From Eurosta solidaginis (taxonomy: Eukaryota > Arthropoda > Insecta > Diptera > Tephritidae), in contig NC_090319.1 of the NCBI RefSeq assembly GCF_040869045.1, positions 300,874,998 to 300,938,997 of the forward strand: a DNA stretch of 64,000 nucleotides, read 5' to 3'. The stretch's first letter is position 1, and each line of letters begins with the position of its first letter. Below are positions 21,726-33,730 of this stretch, one piece after another. A program made the position numbers and the translations under genes. The notes under the pieces were generated by a model. The model was given only the letters and a program-made list of their open reading frames with translations. It did no database searches and was not told where the DNA came from.

Positions 21726-23305
21726 CTCCCGTGCGCATCTTGCGCACCAAATATAAAAGTCTCATATCAAATATCAACAGAAATCAGCTGTTCTATCAGT
21801 CGTGCGCTTGCGCTGCCATCGAATGTTAGCAACTGGCGGTAATGCAGTGTTAGTTCTAATCAAATTTTCACAATAGTGCCATAGAACAAATAGATTTCTT
21901 TGTGTGCTCACAATCGTTTATTTTTATTAAATTATTTTAATAAAATATAGCTAAACAAAAGCACTACGATTAATAATACCCAAAGCTCGCTAATAGCACG
22001 AGTCCCCATCTTTACAACCAAAACTTTATGTATAGATTTGGATTCCAAATAAGAGCGAAAAAGGGTCCTGTACATAAAAACAGCAATTAGAAATAATATA
22101 TAAGATTCTGTACTGTATGGTACAAGAGTGGAACATTTCATATCTCGTTCTGTACCGCTTACATAAGGATTAGTTAAAATACATTTGAAGGTACCACTTA
22201 TCGACAATCACGCATCCAAAAGCTAATACTCACAGCTTTAGTTTGGACCTAGTCTAAATTGCTGCGGGTTTCATGAGCGTGCTTTCCACCGCTAACTCGC
22301 TTTTCAAACCGCGTTTACCTAACTGATAACGCCGAGTTGTGCAATACGACAAAGCGTAGAACGGTGAATGCAGTTGTGTTTAGAATATTTAAGTATAATA
22401 AATGGTTTTGCCGGTAATTTGATTACCACAAAATTCTTGTGCATGCGGAAATGAGAGCTTTAATAAATTTGTACTTATATTAAAGTAGAAGTTAATAAAA
22501 AGAAGAAAATAATCTGCGGAAGTAGAGAGGAGGATTTAAAACATTTTATACAATTAAATTGTATGTTCGTTGCGTATTTATTCCCAATATTTAAGTTTAC
22601 GTTCAAGCTTTACCTGTAATTTATGGTATGCTACTCGCATTTTATAAAATTTCAGCGGACACCCACTGTTTTATGCCGAATCAGCACGTAGTTTGCTGGG
22701 GCTAGTACTGAGCAGCTTTCCATGGCAGATTATGCGAAGTAGTAGCGGTTGTGGTAGTTCAGATTTTAAGCATTTACATTCAATATTTCTTTATACAATG
22801 TACGTATTTAAAAGGCGCAATTTTCTGCTGTACGCAGGTGCTGACATGCAGTTTGATTTTATATTTAGCAGCTTTTGTACATTACTTATTTTGGTTGACT
22901 TGCCTATTAACACTTTTAAACCTATACATTTTTTACATTATTCGTGATGTAATATTTGCTTTTAACATGCCATATGTTGATGTAATGAAGAATAGTTTTA
23001 ACAAAAAAAAAAAAAAAAAAACTGTCACACTTATGGAGGAAAATCGAATACTACTCTCGGAAAAAAATATGTCAAATATCAAGGCGAGTTTGAGTTACTT
23101 ATAACTTGGCTAAAATTGATTGGGTTACAAAATTGCATATGTACCTAAAATTAAGGAAACCCTAAATAAAAAGTTTGAAATTTTCGTAAAATTTTCTCGT
23201 ACTTTCCAAATTTTTTTTTGAAAACGTTTTTGAGATTGTTTTGCATAGTAACAAAATTCATAGAAGTTTTTTCTTGATAGATCAAAAACAAAAGGAAAGT
23301 AGAAC
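21726..23305. other. unassigned intron stretch
   Basis: No gene recognised. A poly(A) run lies at ~23001-23020. Confidence 0.4.
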
Positions 23306-23308
23306 TTA

Positions 23309-25448
23309 GGCTGGGTGCGAGTTGACCTAAATTTTAGGTACCTAAACTAATATTCCACTGGAACTTTCCAGCACTGGAACAATTTAGGAAAAAAACTGTC
23401 AAAATTGTGCGAGTTCATTTGACTACTAATTATTGTTTGTTTATACAAACAATACAAAACTGTAGTTTACTCAGGAACACATGCTTTTGCAGGACAGGGG
23501 TTATGGGAGGAAAAACCTCTCTGAAGTTGGCAAGACAACTTTTACGTGGAAAAAAATTACCTAATGGGAAAATTGCCGTGAATTTGCCGTAATTTATCCG
23601 TGAAACAAAAAAATTGCCGTGGCCATATTTTAGAAAATACAGGGTGGCACGCCAACTTCACGTGAAGTTAGCGTGCCACCCTCAGAAAACCACCTTAGAG
23701 ACCAGCTAGGAAAATAATTCTTGCACACGAATTTGCCGTAAATTTGCCGTAGGTAAGTGGCATATTATATAATTTCGAAAAAATAAAATTTAACTTTTTT
23801 TTATGGTGCACCGCCAACTTCACGTGAAGTTAGCGTGCCACCCTCAGAAAACCACCTTAGAGGCCAGCTAGGAAAATAATTCTTGCACGTGAATTTGCCG
23901 TAAATTTGCCGTGAATTATCCGTGAAACAAAAAAATTTGTCGCGGCCACGTTTTAGAAAATACAGGGTGGCACGCCAACTTCACGTGAAGTTAGCGTGCC
24001 ACCCTCAGAAAACCACCTTAGAGGCCAGCTAGGAAAATAATTCTTGCACACGAATTTGCCGTAAATTTGCCGTAGATAAGTGCCATATTTTATAAATTCG
24101 AAAAAAGAAATTTCAAATTTTTGTTGTAGTGCACCGCCAACTTCACGTGAAGTTAGCGTGCCACCCTGTATTTTCTAAAACGTGGCCGCGACAACTTTTT
24201 TTGTTTCACGAATAATTCACGACAAATTTACGGCAAATTCACGTGCAAGAAATATTTTCCTAACTGGTGTCTGAGGTGGTTTTCGATAAGTGGCACGCTA
24301 ACTGCACGTGAAGTTGGCGGTGCACCATAAAAAAAAGTTAAATTTTATTTTTTCGAAATTATATAATATGCCACTTACCTACGGCAAATTTACGGCAAAT
24401 TCGTGTGCAAGAATTATTTTCCTAGCTGGTCTCTAAGGTGGTTTTCTGAGGGTGGCACGCTAACTTCACGTGAAGTTGGCGGTGCACCATAAAAAAAATT
24501 TGAAATTTTTTTTTTCGAATTTATAAAATATGCCACTTATCTACGGCAAATTTACGGCAAATTCGTGTGCAAGAATTATTTTCCTAGCTGGCCTCTAAGG
24601 TGGTTTTCTGAGGGTGGCACGCTAACTTCACGTGAAGTTGGCGGTGCACCAGAAAAAAAATTTGAAATTTTTTTTTTCGAATTTATAAAATATGCCACTT
24701 ATCTACGGCAAATTTACGGCAAATTCGTGTGCAAGAATTATTTTCCTAGCTGGTCTCTAAGATGGTTTTCTGAGGGTGGCACGCTAACTTCACGTGAAGT
24801 TGGCGTGCCACCCTGTATTTTCTAAAATATGGCCACGGCAAATTTTTTTGTTTCACGGATAAATTACGGCAAATTCACGGCAATTTTCCCAATAGGTAAT
24901 TTTTTTCCACGTAAAAGTTGTCTTGCCAACTTCAGAGAGGTGGAGGAAAAGTACCCTTAGATCACAGAACAAGAAAATGCAGCGCCTCCTCCTAATTTGA
25001 CGCTTGCTTCCATCTCAAGTTGAACACGGGTACATTTGGAATGCCCCAAATAACTAATTTTAGGGAAGTGTTGAGAACCTTTCACGCCCTACATGACTGC
25101 TGAATCTGAACCAGCGTTGAAGATCAAGGATCTAATTTTTATTCCGCCAGCGTTAACGCCAATCTATTTAAAACCATCACTGCACCTTTCAACTATTGAT
25201 CGGACACCACCGCAGTCGAATCATCGTCCTCTGGTCAATAAAGTAGTTATAATTAGTGCACAAGCGCATTTTATTGGCATATACATATGTATGTAGAAAT
25301 AAAAAAAAAACAATAAAATTCAATTTAGGTTGAAAAGTATGCTCAAAAAAATTTAAAATTTTTTCTTTTGCACTGCCTTGCCGACAGTTTCCAGTGATTT
25401 AGGTTTTTTCTCAATTTAGGTACAATTAAGGCAAACTCGCACACAGCC
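23309..25448. mobile_element. TTA-flanked TIR element (PIF/Harbinger-like), host of a foldback insertion
   Basis: GGCTGGGTGCGAGTT at 23309 and AACTCGCACACAGCC ending at 25448 are inverted repeats (14 of 15 match), each flanked by TTA (23306-23308, 25449-25451). A 3-bp TTA TSD is typical of PIF/Harbinger. Without the foldback element at 23515-24941 it is ~0.7 kb and non-coding apart from a 67-codon + frame at 25093-25296 that I do not recognise. Confidence 0.55.
23515..24941. mobile_element. foldback (FB/MULE-like) element with E-box palindrome array, copy 1
   Basis: Ends ACCTCTCTGAAGTTGGCAAG and its exact complement; the inverted termini extend for tens of bases. GGAGGAAAA occurs at both flanks (23506-23514 and 24942-24950), a perfect 9-bp TSD as in Drosophila FB and many Mutator-like elements. 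The body consists of modules of ~165 bp in both orientations (TTGCCGTAAATTTGCCGTA, CCACCTTAGAG, TTCTTGCACACGAA). Each module has AACTTCACGTGAAGTT at its centre: seven perfect copies (23654, 23816, 23977, 24139, 24462, 24624, 24786) and one variant (~24300). Non-coding. Confidence 0.8.
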
Positions 25449-25452
25449 TTAA

Positions 25453-26587
25453 TTGAAGCAATTTGAATTTGAAATTTGCCACAGATAATTTTCTCCTCGC
25501 TGTACAAGCTTATTCGCAAGGATATGAGCCCGAATGAGGATTCATATATTACAAACATATTGGAGTCGAAAACAGCACAGTTTGACACTTTTTAGACTTC
25601 GAAAATGCTAATTTTTGAAGCTTTTCTGAGCCATTTATTTTTGTTTTTAAATTTCAAAAATACAACATTAACACAGCGTTCAAAACAACGCACAATTTCG
25701 GGCTAAAACTAAGAACTAACACTAACTCCGAGGGTCCGTTTAGCAGCCACAGCGTATATAAGCGTACATGCGGATATCAACACAGTTACATATGAGCGAT
25801 TACAAAAAAAAAAAAAAAACACGCGGAATACCAGAGTCTAAATTCGCGAATCACATGATCCAAAATTAATGTTCCCCAGCAAACATCAATAAAACAGTCA
25901 AGGTCCTTCACACACAAGCAAAAGGCCGATCTCTGAGCGTACTCGAAAACAGGGAGATATACAAACATAAAACATTTGACGGTAGAATAGTAAACGAACA
26001 GACAAACGAAATTTCTGACGCAATATTTGAATCTTTAACTCGTTTACAAGGAACGAAGTAATCACAAATTACAATAGACAAACACAAAACAACAAACAAA
26101 CACAAAACAATAAACCAAAGTAACAAACACACAAGGAAGGTCAAACGACTAAAATTACTGACTTCTACCTGCCTAAGGCATCCACACAAATCGATCAGGT
26201 AAAACCACCTTTGGTTCTGAATGAACACACAGCACATACACATACATATACATTCACAAAAACAATAATTTTAAGTAATGTACCTCAGAACTATAAATAC
26301 AAGGCAATCGTCAATAACATATCAGAACGAAAATTCACACTGATGATGGAACAACGCCGAATCCGGTTTGTCTCGAAACCTAATTTGACAAGGGATGACG
26401 GAAAATCGTTCCAATATACAACAGATTTCAAATTACATTTTTTTGACATTCGGGAAGGTTCATTGAAACCAGGGAAGCATATACGATCGTCGCTTAAGTA
26501 TTATGAGAGAAAGTTAATCAAGTATTCTTGATTGCAAAAATTTAAGAAAAATTTTCCCTCAAATGAATGAAAAGTTGTATGCAAATA
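25453..26587. other. unassigned intron stretch with one coding-like ORF
   Basis: Contains the ORF described at 26211-26531 and a poly(A) run at ~25803-25819. Nothing else supported. Confidence 0.35.
26211..26531 (+). CDS. unidentified ORF, 106 codons (doubtful)
   Basis: Not recognised. The second half, from about residue 26, has a balanced, charged composition unlike random AT-rich frames: basic clusters EQRRIRFVSK and YYERKLIKYS and an acidic-aromatic LHFFDIREG. The start is GTG rather than ATG, there is no promoter, splice or polyadenylation context, and the first 20 residues come from an ACAC/ACAT-rich stretch. It could be a decayed transposon protein or a chance frame; no function is proposed. 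Confidence 0.2.
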   Translation: MVLNEHTAHTHTYTFTKTIILSNVPQNYKYKAIVNNISERKFTLMMEQRRIRFVSKPNLTRDDGKSFQYTTDFKLHFFDIREGSLKPGKHIRSSLKYYERKLIKYS

Positions 26588-27718
26588 ACCTCTCTGAAGT
26601 TGGCAAGACAACTTTTACGTGGAAAAAAAATTACCTATTGGGAAAATTGCCGTGGATTTGCCGTAATTTATCCGTGAAACAAAAAAATTTGCCGTGGCCA
26701 TATTTTAGAAAATACAGGGTGGCACACTAACTTCACGTGAAACCACCTTAGAGACCAGCTAGGAAAATAATTCTTGCACACGAATTTGCCGTAAATTTGC
26801 CGTAGATAAGTGGCATATTATATAATTTCGAAAAAAAAATTTAATTTTTTTTATGGTGCACCACCAACCTCACGTGAAGTTAGCGGGTTACTTTTCGAAA
26901 ACCACCTTAGACACCAGATAGGAAAATAATTCTTGCACGTGAATTTGCCGTGAATTATCCGTGAAACAAAGAAATTTGCCGCGGCCATGTTTTAGAAAAT
27001 ACGGGGTGGCACGCTATCTTCACGTGAAGTTGGTGGTGCACCATAAAAAAAAATTAAATTTACCAAATTTACGGCAAATTCGTGTGCAAGAATTATTTTC
27101 CTAGCTGGCCACTAAGGTGGTTTTCTGAGGGTGGCACGCTAACTTCACGTGAAGTTGGCGGTGCACCATAAAAAAAATTTTTTTTTTTTCGAATTTATAA
27201 AATATGCCACTTTATCTACCGAAAATTTAATTCAAATTCGTGTGCAAGAATTATTTTCCTAGCTGGCCTCTAAGGTGGTTTTCTGAGGGTGGCACGCTAA
27301 CTTCACGTGAAGTTGGCGGTGCACCATTATAAAAAATTTGAATTTTCTTTTTCGAATTTATAAAACATGCCACTTATCTACGGCAAATTCGTATGCAAAA
27401 ATTATTTTCTTAGCTGGCCTCTCAGGTGGTTTTCTGAGGGTGGCACGCTAACTTCACGTGAAGTTGGCGGTGCACCATAAAAAAAATTTGAAATTATTTT
27501 TTTCGAATTTATAAAATATGCCACTTATCTACGGCAAATTCGTGTGCAAGAATTATTTTTCTAGCTGGTCTCTAAGGGGGTTTTCTGAGGGTGGCACGCT
27601 ATCTTCACGTGAAGTGAAATTTTTTTGTTTCACGGATAAATTACGGCAAATTCACGGCAATTTTCCCAATAGGTAATTTTTTTCCACGTAAAAGTTGTCT
27701 TGCCAACTTCAGAGAGGT
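26588..27718. mobile_element. foldback (FB/MULE-like) element with E-box palindrome array, copy 2
   Basis: Same termini as copy 1 (ACCTCTCTGAAGTTGGCAAG and complement), with ATGCAAATA at both flanks (26579-26587 and 27719-27727), a perfect 9-bp TSD. The modules are the same but more decayed. AACTTCACGTGAAGTT is perfect near 27141, 27299 and 27448, with variants near 26733, 26864, 27017 and 27602. Confidence 0.8.
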
Positions 27719-27727
27719 ATGCAAATA

Positions 27728-28067
27728 TTAGAAATTCTTACCTATTAAATAGAAATTTGCCGGAATTTGAAAAAGCTTTTTTTAGAAATGGTTCCTCATT
27801 ATAGGTAATTTTTTTTTCTGGCTGTAATCTAGAGAAAGCACGATATTGGAGATACCAAGTTTTTCAATTGAGAACACCTTTTGCGAAACGCTCCATATAC
27901 TCTTTTGAGTTTGGTTTGCATAGTTTCAGATAGCAGACTTCTTTTTTATGACAAGTTCAATGCTATTAAAGTTATCGCCCTTTTAAGTCCCAAAAAGGTC
28001 TCTTAGTAGGTAGCTGGTGCCATGCCCATTCAAAAAAAAAATCATAAGAGAACTTTTTTACGACATA
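27728..28067. other. unassigned intron stretch
   Basis: Nothing recognised. Confidence 0.4.
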
Positions 28068-28934
28068 ATACCAGTTGCCATTCTGCACATTCCACCTGTA
28101 GACCTGGTGGCAAAGAACATAGCATAGCCATACACGTGTACACCGATGGTTCCAAAGTAGTGGAAGAAGTAGGGTACGTGGTATACTGTGCTGATCAGGA
28201 AATAAATAGATCATACAAACTTTCGGAACACTGTAGCCTTTTTCAGGCGGAAGCAGTAGCCGTAACCAAAGCTATAGAAACACTGGAAAAAAAAAAATGA
28301 AACTGCAGCTGCGTCAAGTTTTATATTGACAGTCAAGCATCAACTAAAGCAGTAATCTCGAATAGCACAGCATCTAAAACTGTGTTAGAGTATAAGCAGT
28401 CCCTGGAAAGAATCGGGATAGGGAGAAGCAAACATCTATAATGGGTCCCAGATCATATGGAAATAGATGGGTATGAAAATGCGGATAAACTAGCTAAAAA
28501 CGACGCATCTCTCGGAACTTGCTTCGTAGATATCCCACTAAGAGTAGGCGAGATTAAGAGACGGCGAGAGTTGCACATGATCTACCAAGCGAGAGAGGCG
28601 TGGACCCAAGCGCGTAGCTGCAAAGTGCCGGAAGATCAAGTGTGACGGGTATTCTGACTGGACACTGCCTTCTGGCCTCAAATGTTTTGAAATTAGGCTT
28701 GGTCAGTGATATCAGCTGTAGAAAGTGCGGGTTTTAGGAGTGATACGGCTGTCAGATCTAGAAGAAGCAAGTGGCATAGCTCCTAGAAAGCTTTAAGAAT
28801 TTTAAGCGGACGGGGTTATTTTATAAGGTTTTTGATAGTTTTTTTCAGTTTGGTTTTTAAACAAACTTATGGTAACACTCGACTTATTGAGTCTATGTGA
28901 GGTCCTCATGGACCGGCCAGTTAAACCTAACCTA
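28068..28934 (+). pseudogene. RNase H-bearing LINE fragment, decayed copy
   Basis: 3' part of a non-LTR element (I/LOA-like, because RNase H is encoded after RT). Readable: HVYTDGSKVVEEVGYVVYC (RNase H, first Asp in TDGS), FQAEAVAVTKAIE (catalytic Glu) and YIDSQASTKAV (second Asp). After a gap come IDGYENADKLAKNDASLG and the linker to the C-terminal Cys/His region. A ~190-bp deletion just before the RNase H and many stops make it non-functional. The 3' UTR (GTGAGGTCCTCATGGACCGG) ends in AAACCTAACCTAAT. Confidence 0.75.
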
Positions 28935-28965
28935 ATCTCCGTTTTTATTCAGTTGAAGCTACACA

Positions 28966-29483
28966 TTTTTATATTCAGCTGAACAGAGCTCACAGAGTAT
29001 ATTAATTTTGTTCGCATAACGGTACCCCGTAACGGCATAAACTAATCGAGATAGATATAGACTTCTATATATCAAAATGATCTGGGCGAAAAAAAGAAAT
29101 TCATTTAGCCATGTCCCTCAGTCAGTCCGTAAACACGATAACGTCAGTAAATTTTGAGGTATCTTAATGAAATTTGGTATGTAAGTTCCTTGGCACTCGC
29201 TATTTAAAATGAACGAAATCGGAATATAACCACGCCCACTTTTTCGATATCGAAAATGTCGGAAAACCGAAATAGTGCGATAATTCATTACCAAAGATGG
29301 ATAAAGCGATGAAACTTGGTAGGTGGGTTGACCTTATGACGCAGAAGAGAAAATTAGTAGAATTTTGGACAATGGGCGTGGCACCGCCCACTTTTAAAAG
29401 GTAATTTAAAAGCTTTGCAAGCTGTAATTTGGCAGCTGAGTATGTAATGTTCCGTTACACCCGAACTTAGCCCTCCTTTTGTT
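28966..29483 (+). mobile_element. DINE-1/mini-me (helentron-like) element, short copy
   Basis: TTTTTATATTCAGCTGAAC on the left, GTCC/GTCA tract near 29110, TACACCCGAAC on the right, where the hairpin is damaged (GTTCCG instead of GTTCGG). About 0.5 kb, lacking the middle modules of the long copy. It sits just downstream of the LINE tail. Confidence 0.6.
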
Positions 29484-31524
29484 CTCTAGGGGTTGACGAA
29501 AGTCGTTAGCACCGATTTAGAATTCCTTGCAAGTTCTTTCGCATTTGATTGCTCTGACAACATTAGAATCGATGGCGACACAGAGTAAGATCCTTTTTAA
29601 ATAAAATACGATCAAACTTTTCTTAGAATAATAGTTGTGATGCTGATTGTTCTACAGAAATTTTGAAGAAACAGTGAAAGAGTACTTAAATCTATAATTA
29701 AATACCCTCGATGTATCGAACTTGATGATTATATTTTTCAGTACGACATTTTCTACACATACATACATACTTATATAGAAAATATACTTTGCTCTATTTA
29801 TACACTCGTACTTAAGTCATTTTGTTTCCCTTAAAACTAACAAAATTTATGAAGGTCTTTTATTATACTTCGATGAAATCCCTCATCGCCCCTTAAATAT
29901 TTCTACAGCGCCTAACGTTAAAATCAATTCACTTTATTACACTTTTAATATTTTTTGAATTCGATTGGCAGTTTCAACGCCGCTACTCGTTCGTATGCAT
30001 AGGAAAATGTGTTTATTTGTATGAGGATATCTAATAAAAACTTGATTGAAAATAGTCATTAACATAAATTTTGGCTGTTTTTATTTTTGTCACACGAACA
30101 ATCATATCTAGTATAATTACAAAAAATTAAGCAAGGCAAATAAAAACATACACACCGAACTCAAAAATAGCGTGACAATCATGTACGGGCAAATAACAAC
30201 TTTGGAAAAAATATTTTCTTCTCTTGCAACAAATTGCCCGATTGAATGCCTAAGAAAATGTTAGCAAGTCAAAAAGTCATAAACACACATACATACCTAA
30301 ATGCAAACGTGTGTGTGCTGTAGTGATAAATGCTATACAAATTTTTGAAAAACATCTCAACGAGCGGCTAAAGTCATATTCCTAGATTTTTACGCCCGCC
30401 CACGCAAGCTTTTTCTAAATCACCCCCCTCTGCCACATATTCAACGTTTGTGTGGGAGAGCGATTTTATAATTTCGAATGTGCTACACAAGATGCTCGCT
30501 TCTGCGGAATGCATTCCATGGTGACACAAATGTTTACCGAAATAATCTTAAACGTCTAAATACATATGTATGTGTGGTTGTCTGTATGTGCAACGCAAGA
30601 AGAAAACTACCAGGAAACTCTTGTTTTTTCTCAACAAATAAAAAACAACAACAAAACTACATACCGAACGGAAAACAAAAGTAGCGGCAAAAATTAAATT
30701 CAATTAAAAATAATAACAAAAAAAAAAAAAAAAACTGAAAATTAAGTAAGCATCATTCGCGCTGAGTTCACTTTTTTCGGAAATACGAATATACTACTGA
30801 ATCCAAATGGTTTGTTTCAATGAGCGCGTGAGTCTCAAAGCCAACATGCAAACAATCAAAAAACTACAAAATACCACAAACAATTTACATATATTTAAGC
30901 AAGTGCATATTTACGATTAGCACACGATCAGTTGAAATCGTTGGAAAATATTTCTTATTTACAAGATTCTAATACATTTGCATTTCGATATGCCTGCTCT
31001 GATTCATACACAAAATTGTACATACAGTTGCATACAAAAAAATGAGCGCGCTTTGTTATTATTGAATATTTGTTATTTCATTTTCATAAAACTAAACTAG
31101 CGGTTCAAGCACTTTATTTTTCGCACGCTTTGGCTGTCTCATCCTCTATGATATGCTCTCTCTATCCTTCTTTCATTGTTTTTCTCCCTCTCTCTTTCTC
31201 CTAGGACTTTTTCTTTCCATCTCCGACTTCCTCGTATTATTCTGACTGCTTTCTTCTTTTCACAATCGTACTCTCACCCCTATTACAATTTCTTCAGACA
31301 GAGGATCACTTTGTGTACCAAATTCGATGATATGTACCAAAATATATTCCGAATTATTTAAAATCGATTGTTGAGTGAAAACGGCCTATTCGAAAATTAT
31401 TTTTCAAAAACACCCTACTTCGGAATTTGGAAAAAGACCTATCTCTTCGGTTGAAGAATGTCTTATCTCATAATTTCTTTCATAAACGCCCCAGTTAATG
31501 TCAAAATTTATTGAACTTAAGCCT
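29484..31524. other. unassigned intron stretch, ~2 kb
   Basis: AT-rich with short ACAT runs (~29757-29772) and poly(A) at ~30717-30735. No gene. It looks like ordinary intron DNA and may include single-copy conserved sequence, which one genome cannot show. Confidence 0.4.
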
Positions 31525-31605
31525 AAGTAAGCACTCCGAGTGTATTTCTGCCATGGAAAGCTTCTCAGTGAAAACTCACCTGCCTTGCGAATGCTGTTCG
31601 AAGTC
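31525..31605 (+). mobile_element. SINE fragment
   Basis: CACTCCGAGTGTATTTCTGCC, then TCAGTGAAAACTCACCTGCC and TGCTGTTCGAAGTCTGCGTA match the central body of the SINE at 34244-34602. Both ends are missing. Confidence 0.65.
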
Positions 31606-31984
31606 TGCGTAAAACAGTATGACCCATAGATTCAGAAACTGGATGTGCCTTTTCAACAATAAATTTGACCCACCCTAATAAACATAGTGAGAAAATTTCT
31701 TTAATATTTTTGCGGATCATCAATCCGCGGAAACCATGCAATGATAAACTGATCAGAGCACATCGCCATCTATTGGCAGCTTTTTAGATGCTCCTCGAAT
31801 CCATTACGGCGCAATTGAAGCATATTTGATGTCTGCACGCCTTACACACCGTGGGTGTACTGGGCTTAGTTGTTATAAGCCGTACGAGATCCATTGAGCT
31901 TCATTGTATCGCATTGTATTTCTGTCTTGAAGTTGGTTAAAATGCTGCTGGCAGCGTTTTGATGCCGCAGAACTCGCCAAAATA
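31606..31984. other. unassigned intron stretch
   Basis: Nothing recognised. Confidence 0.4.
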
Positions 31985-32222
31985 TATTAGAGCTTACGAT
32001 TTCTCGTATTTGTTGGAGTAGAAACTTCTCGCTAGTATCAACTTCTGGCGAGATTCTCGAATCTCGAGCTTACGATTTCTTCTCGAACACAACCTAGAAT
32101 TTGAAGAGAAAATAAATGTCGAGAAGTTCGCGAGCTTTGCGAATATTTCGAGACTTGAGAATCTCGCAAGAAGCCGAGTACTCAATATCTCGTCTCGAAA
32201 GTCTCGCCTGTGTTCGGGTTGT
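31985..32222. repeat. TCTCGA-rich repeat
   Basis: About 240 bp dense in TCTCGA, TTCTCG and CTCGAA hexamers in both orientations (near 32055, 32084, 32122, 32161, 32195), unlike its flanks. It may be a transposon subterminal region with transposase-binding motifs, or a degenerate satellite. No termini could be set. Confidence 0.45.
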
Positions 32223-33730
32223 TAGCTCTAAAATATGTTGAATGTTAACACCGATGGATTTAACATCTATCGTATGTATGCGGCCGGAGTTGTTGATGAA
32301 ATCGTTCCCGCGATACTCGGTCTAGTACCTTAATGTTGCTATTTTCCGGAAGGTAGCAAATCACTACAAGAAGACTATAAAGTTGATATCACGAATATTC
32401 GACAACCCTCTTTAGATAACAATTCTAAATTCTAAAAGAAGATACCTCTACATGTTGCAAGTTTTAATTTTTGTTTAAACAAAGCGTTTATAAAGGAAAT
32501 TATCCAAAGTGTCTGTGGTACTATTGGTGTGTTTGGGCCGCCGTTGTTGCGGCAGTGTTGCTTTCTATGACAGAGCAACACTTTCATCGGTTGAATTTGA
32601 GCAACAGTGGCAGGCTCGACCAGGTCAGGCTGTTATAAATTTATGGGTTTTCCAATCTAGATATATTTAGGAGACCACTTCTATTCTCGCTGTAAACCGG
32701 TCAGTTGACTCTTGATAGAGTACACAATGGCTCCCTTTCTCCACCCTTATTTCAAGTAACATAGTTTTTATACTAACTTTCGATACTTCTAAGAGAATGG
32801 CTACTTTGATGCAGATATTGCCTCGTTTCCTCTTGCTGAGTTGCTAAGTGCTTGCTGATCTAACAGCGTCTTGTTACCTTAACGAGTCACTGTTTTCGCA
32901 ATGTTCATGAATTTATTTTTTCGCGTCAAGCAGATCCTATCCCTGAACTTCTCATAAAAAATATGACAAAATGATCAAAAAAATAAGAAAAAAAAATAAA
33001 AAAAAAAGACATTAAGTCTCCAAAAATAAATAAACTAATACAAAAATTATTAATAAAATTTTTAAAATATACTAGAACGAAATAAATAACATCATAATTA
33101 AAAAATAACTTAAAATGATCAAAATTGATAATTTTGTATTAAAAAAAAACATATATATATAACGAAGGAAAACAAAAGATTATACAAATCTGCAAAACAG
33201 TATATAAATAAAAGTCCAAAAGACTAAAATGTTTTCGAAACAGTCAATATTTATGGACACCTGTCCATACGTAGATTTAAATATTAGTGTGATCCTCCAA
33301 AAAATGTTATGTTTCTTGCTTCATATAATATTTTGAAATTTCATATACTCTTAAGCCTCTGTTAAAGGTGGCTTACCACCTGATTTTAAAATACAATATA
33401 TACTTCGTTTAGTGGATAACGCGTAGTTCAAAATCTTAAAAAATCAGTTTAAAAACAACCAATTTCGACGTCGTTTATTAACTTCATTTGCTCACGGTGG
33501 TCCGATTAACAGACTGTTGTCACCCTGTTAGGATAATTAGTAAGCAGGATAAAAATAGGAATTTAGGAGACAAACCAAACAAAGCTCGTATGGTGAATTC
33601 GTTGACAGCGGCCCAAAACTTCTTAGTAGTGTAAATACTTTCACAATGGATCTTCAGCAGGTTTCTGGTGTTTCCTCACTAAGCGTTAATAAATTGAAAT
33701 TGAAATTAAAAAAAAAAACTGAACATGAAG
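32223..33730. other. unassigned intron stretch with an A-rich tract
   Basis: 32955-33235 is A-rich low-complexity sequence ending in an (AT)n run near 33153. The rest shows no gene. Confidence 0.45.

Noticed and set aside
23745..23755. GTAG|GTAAGT as a recursive-splicing (ratchet) site
   Set aside because: No polypyrimidine tract precedes it and it lies in a repeated foldback module. I scanned by eye only, so real ratchet sites elsewhere may be missed.
24565..24825. 86-codon frame with internal peptide duplication
   Set aside because: Translation of the foldback modules; the duplication is the DNA repeat.
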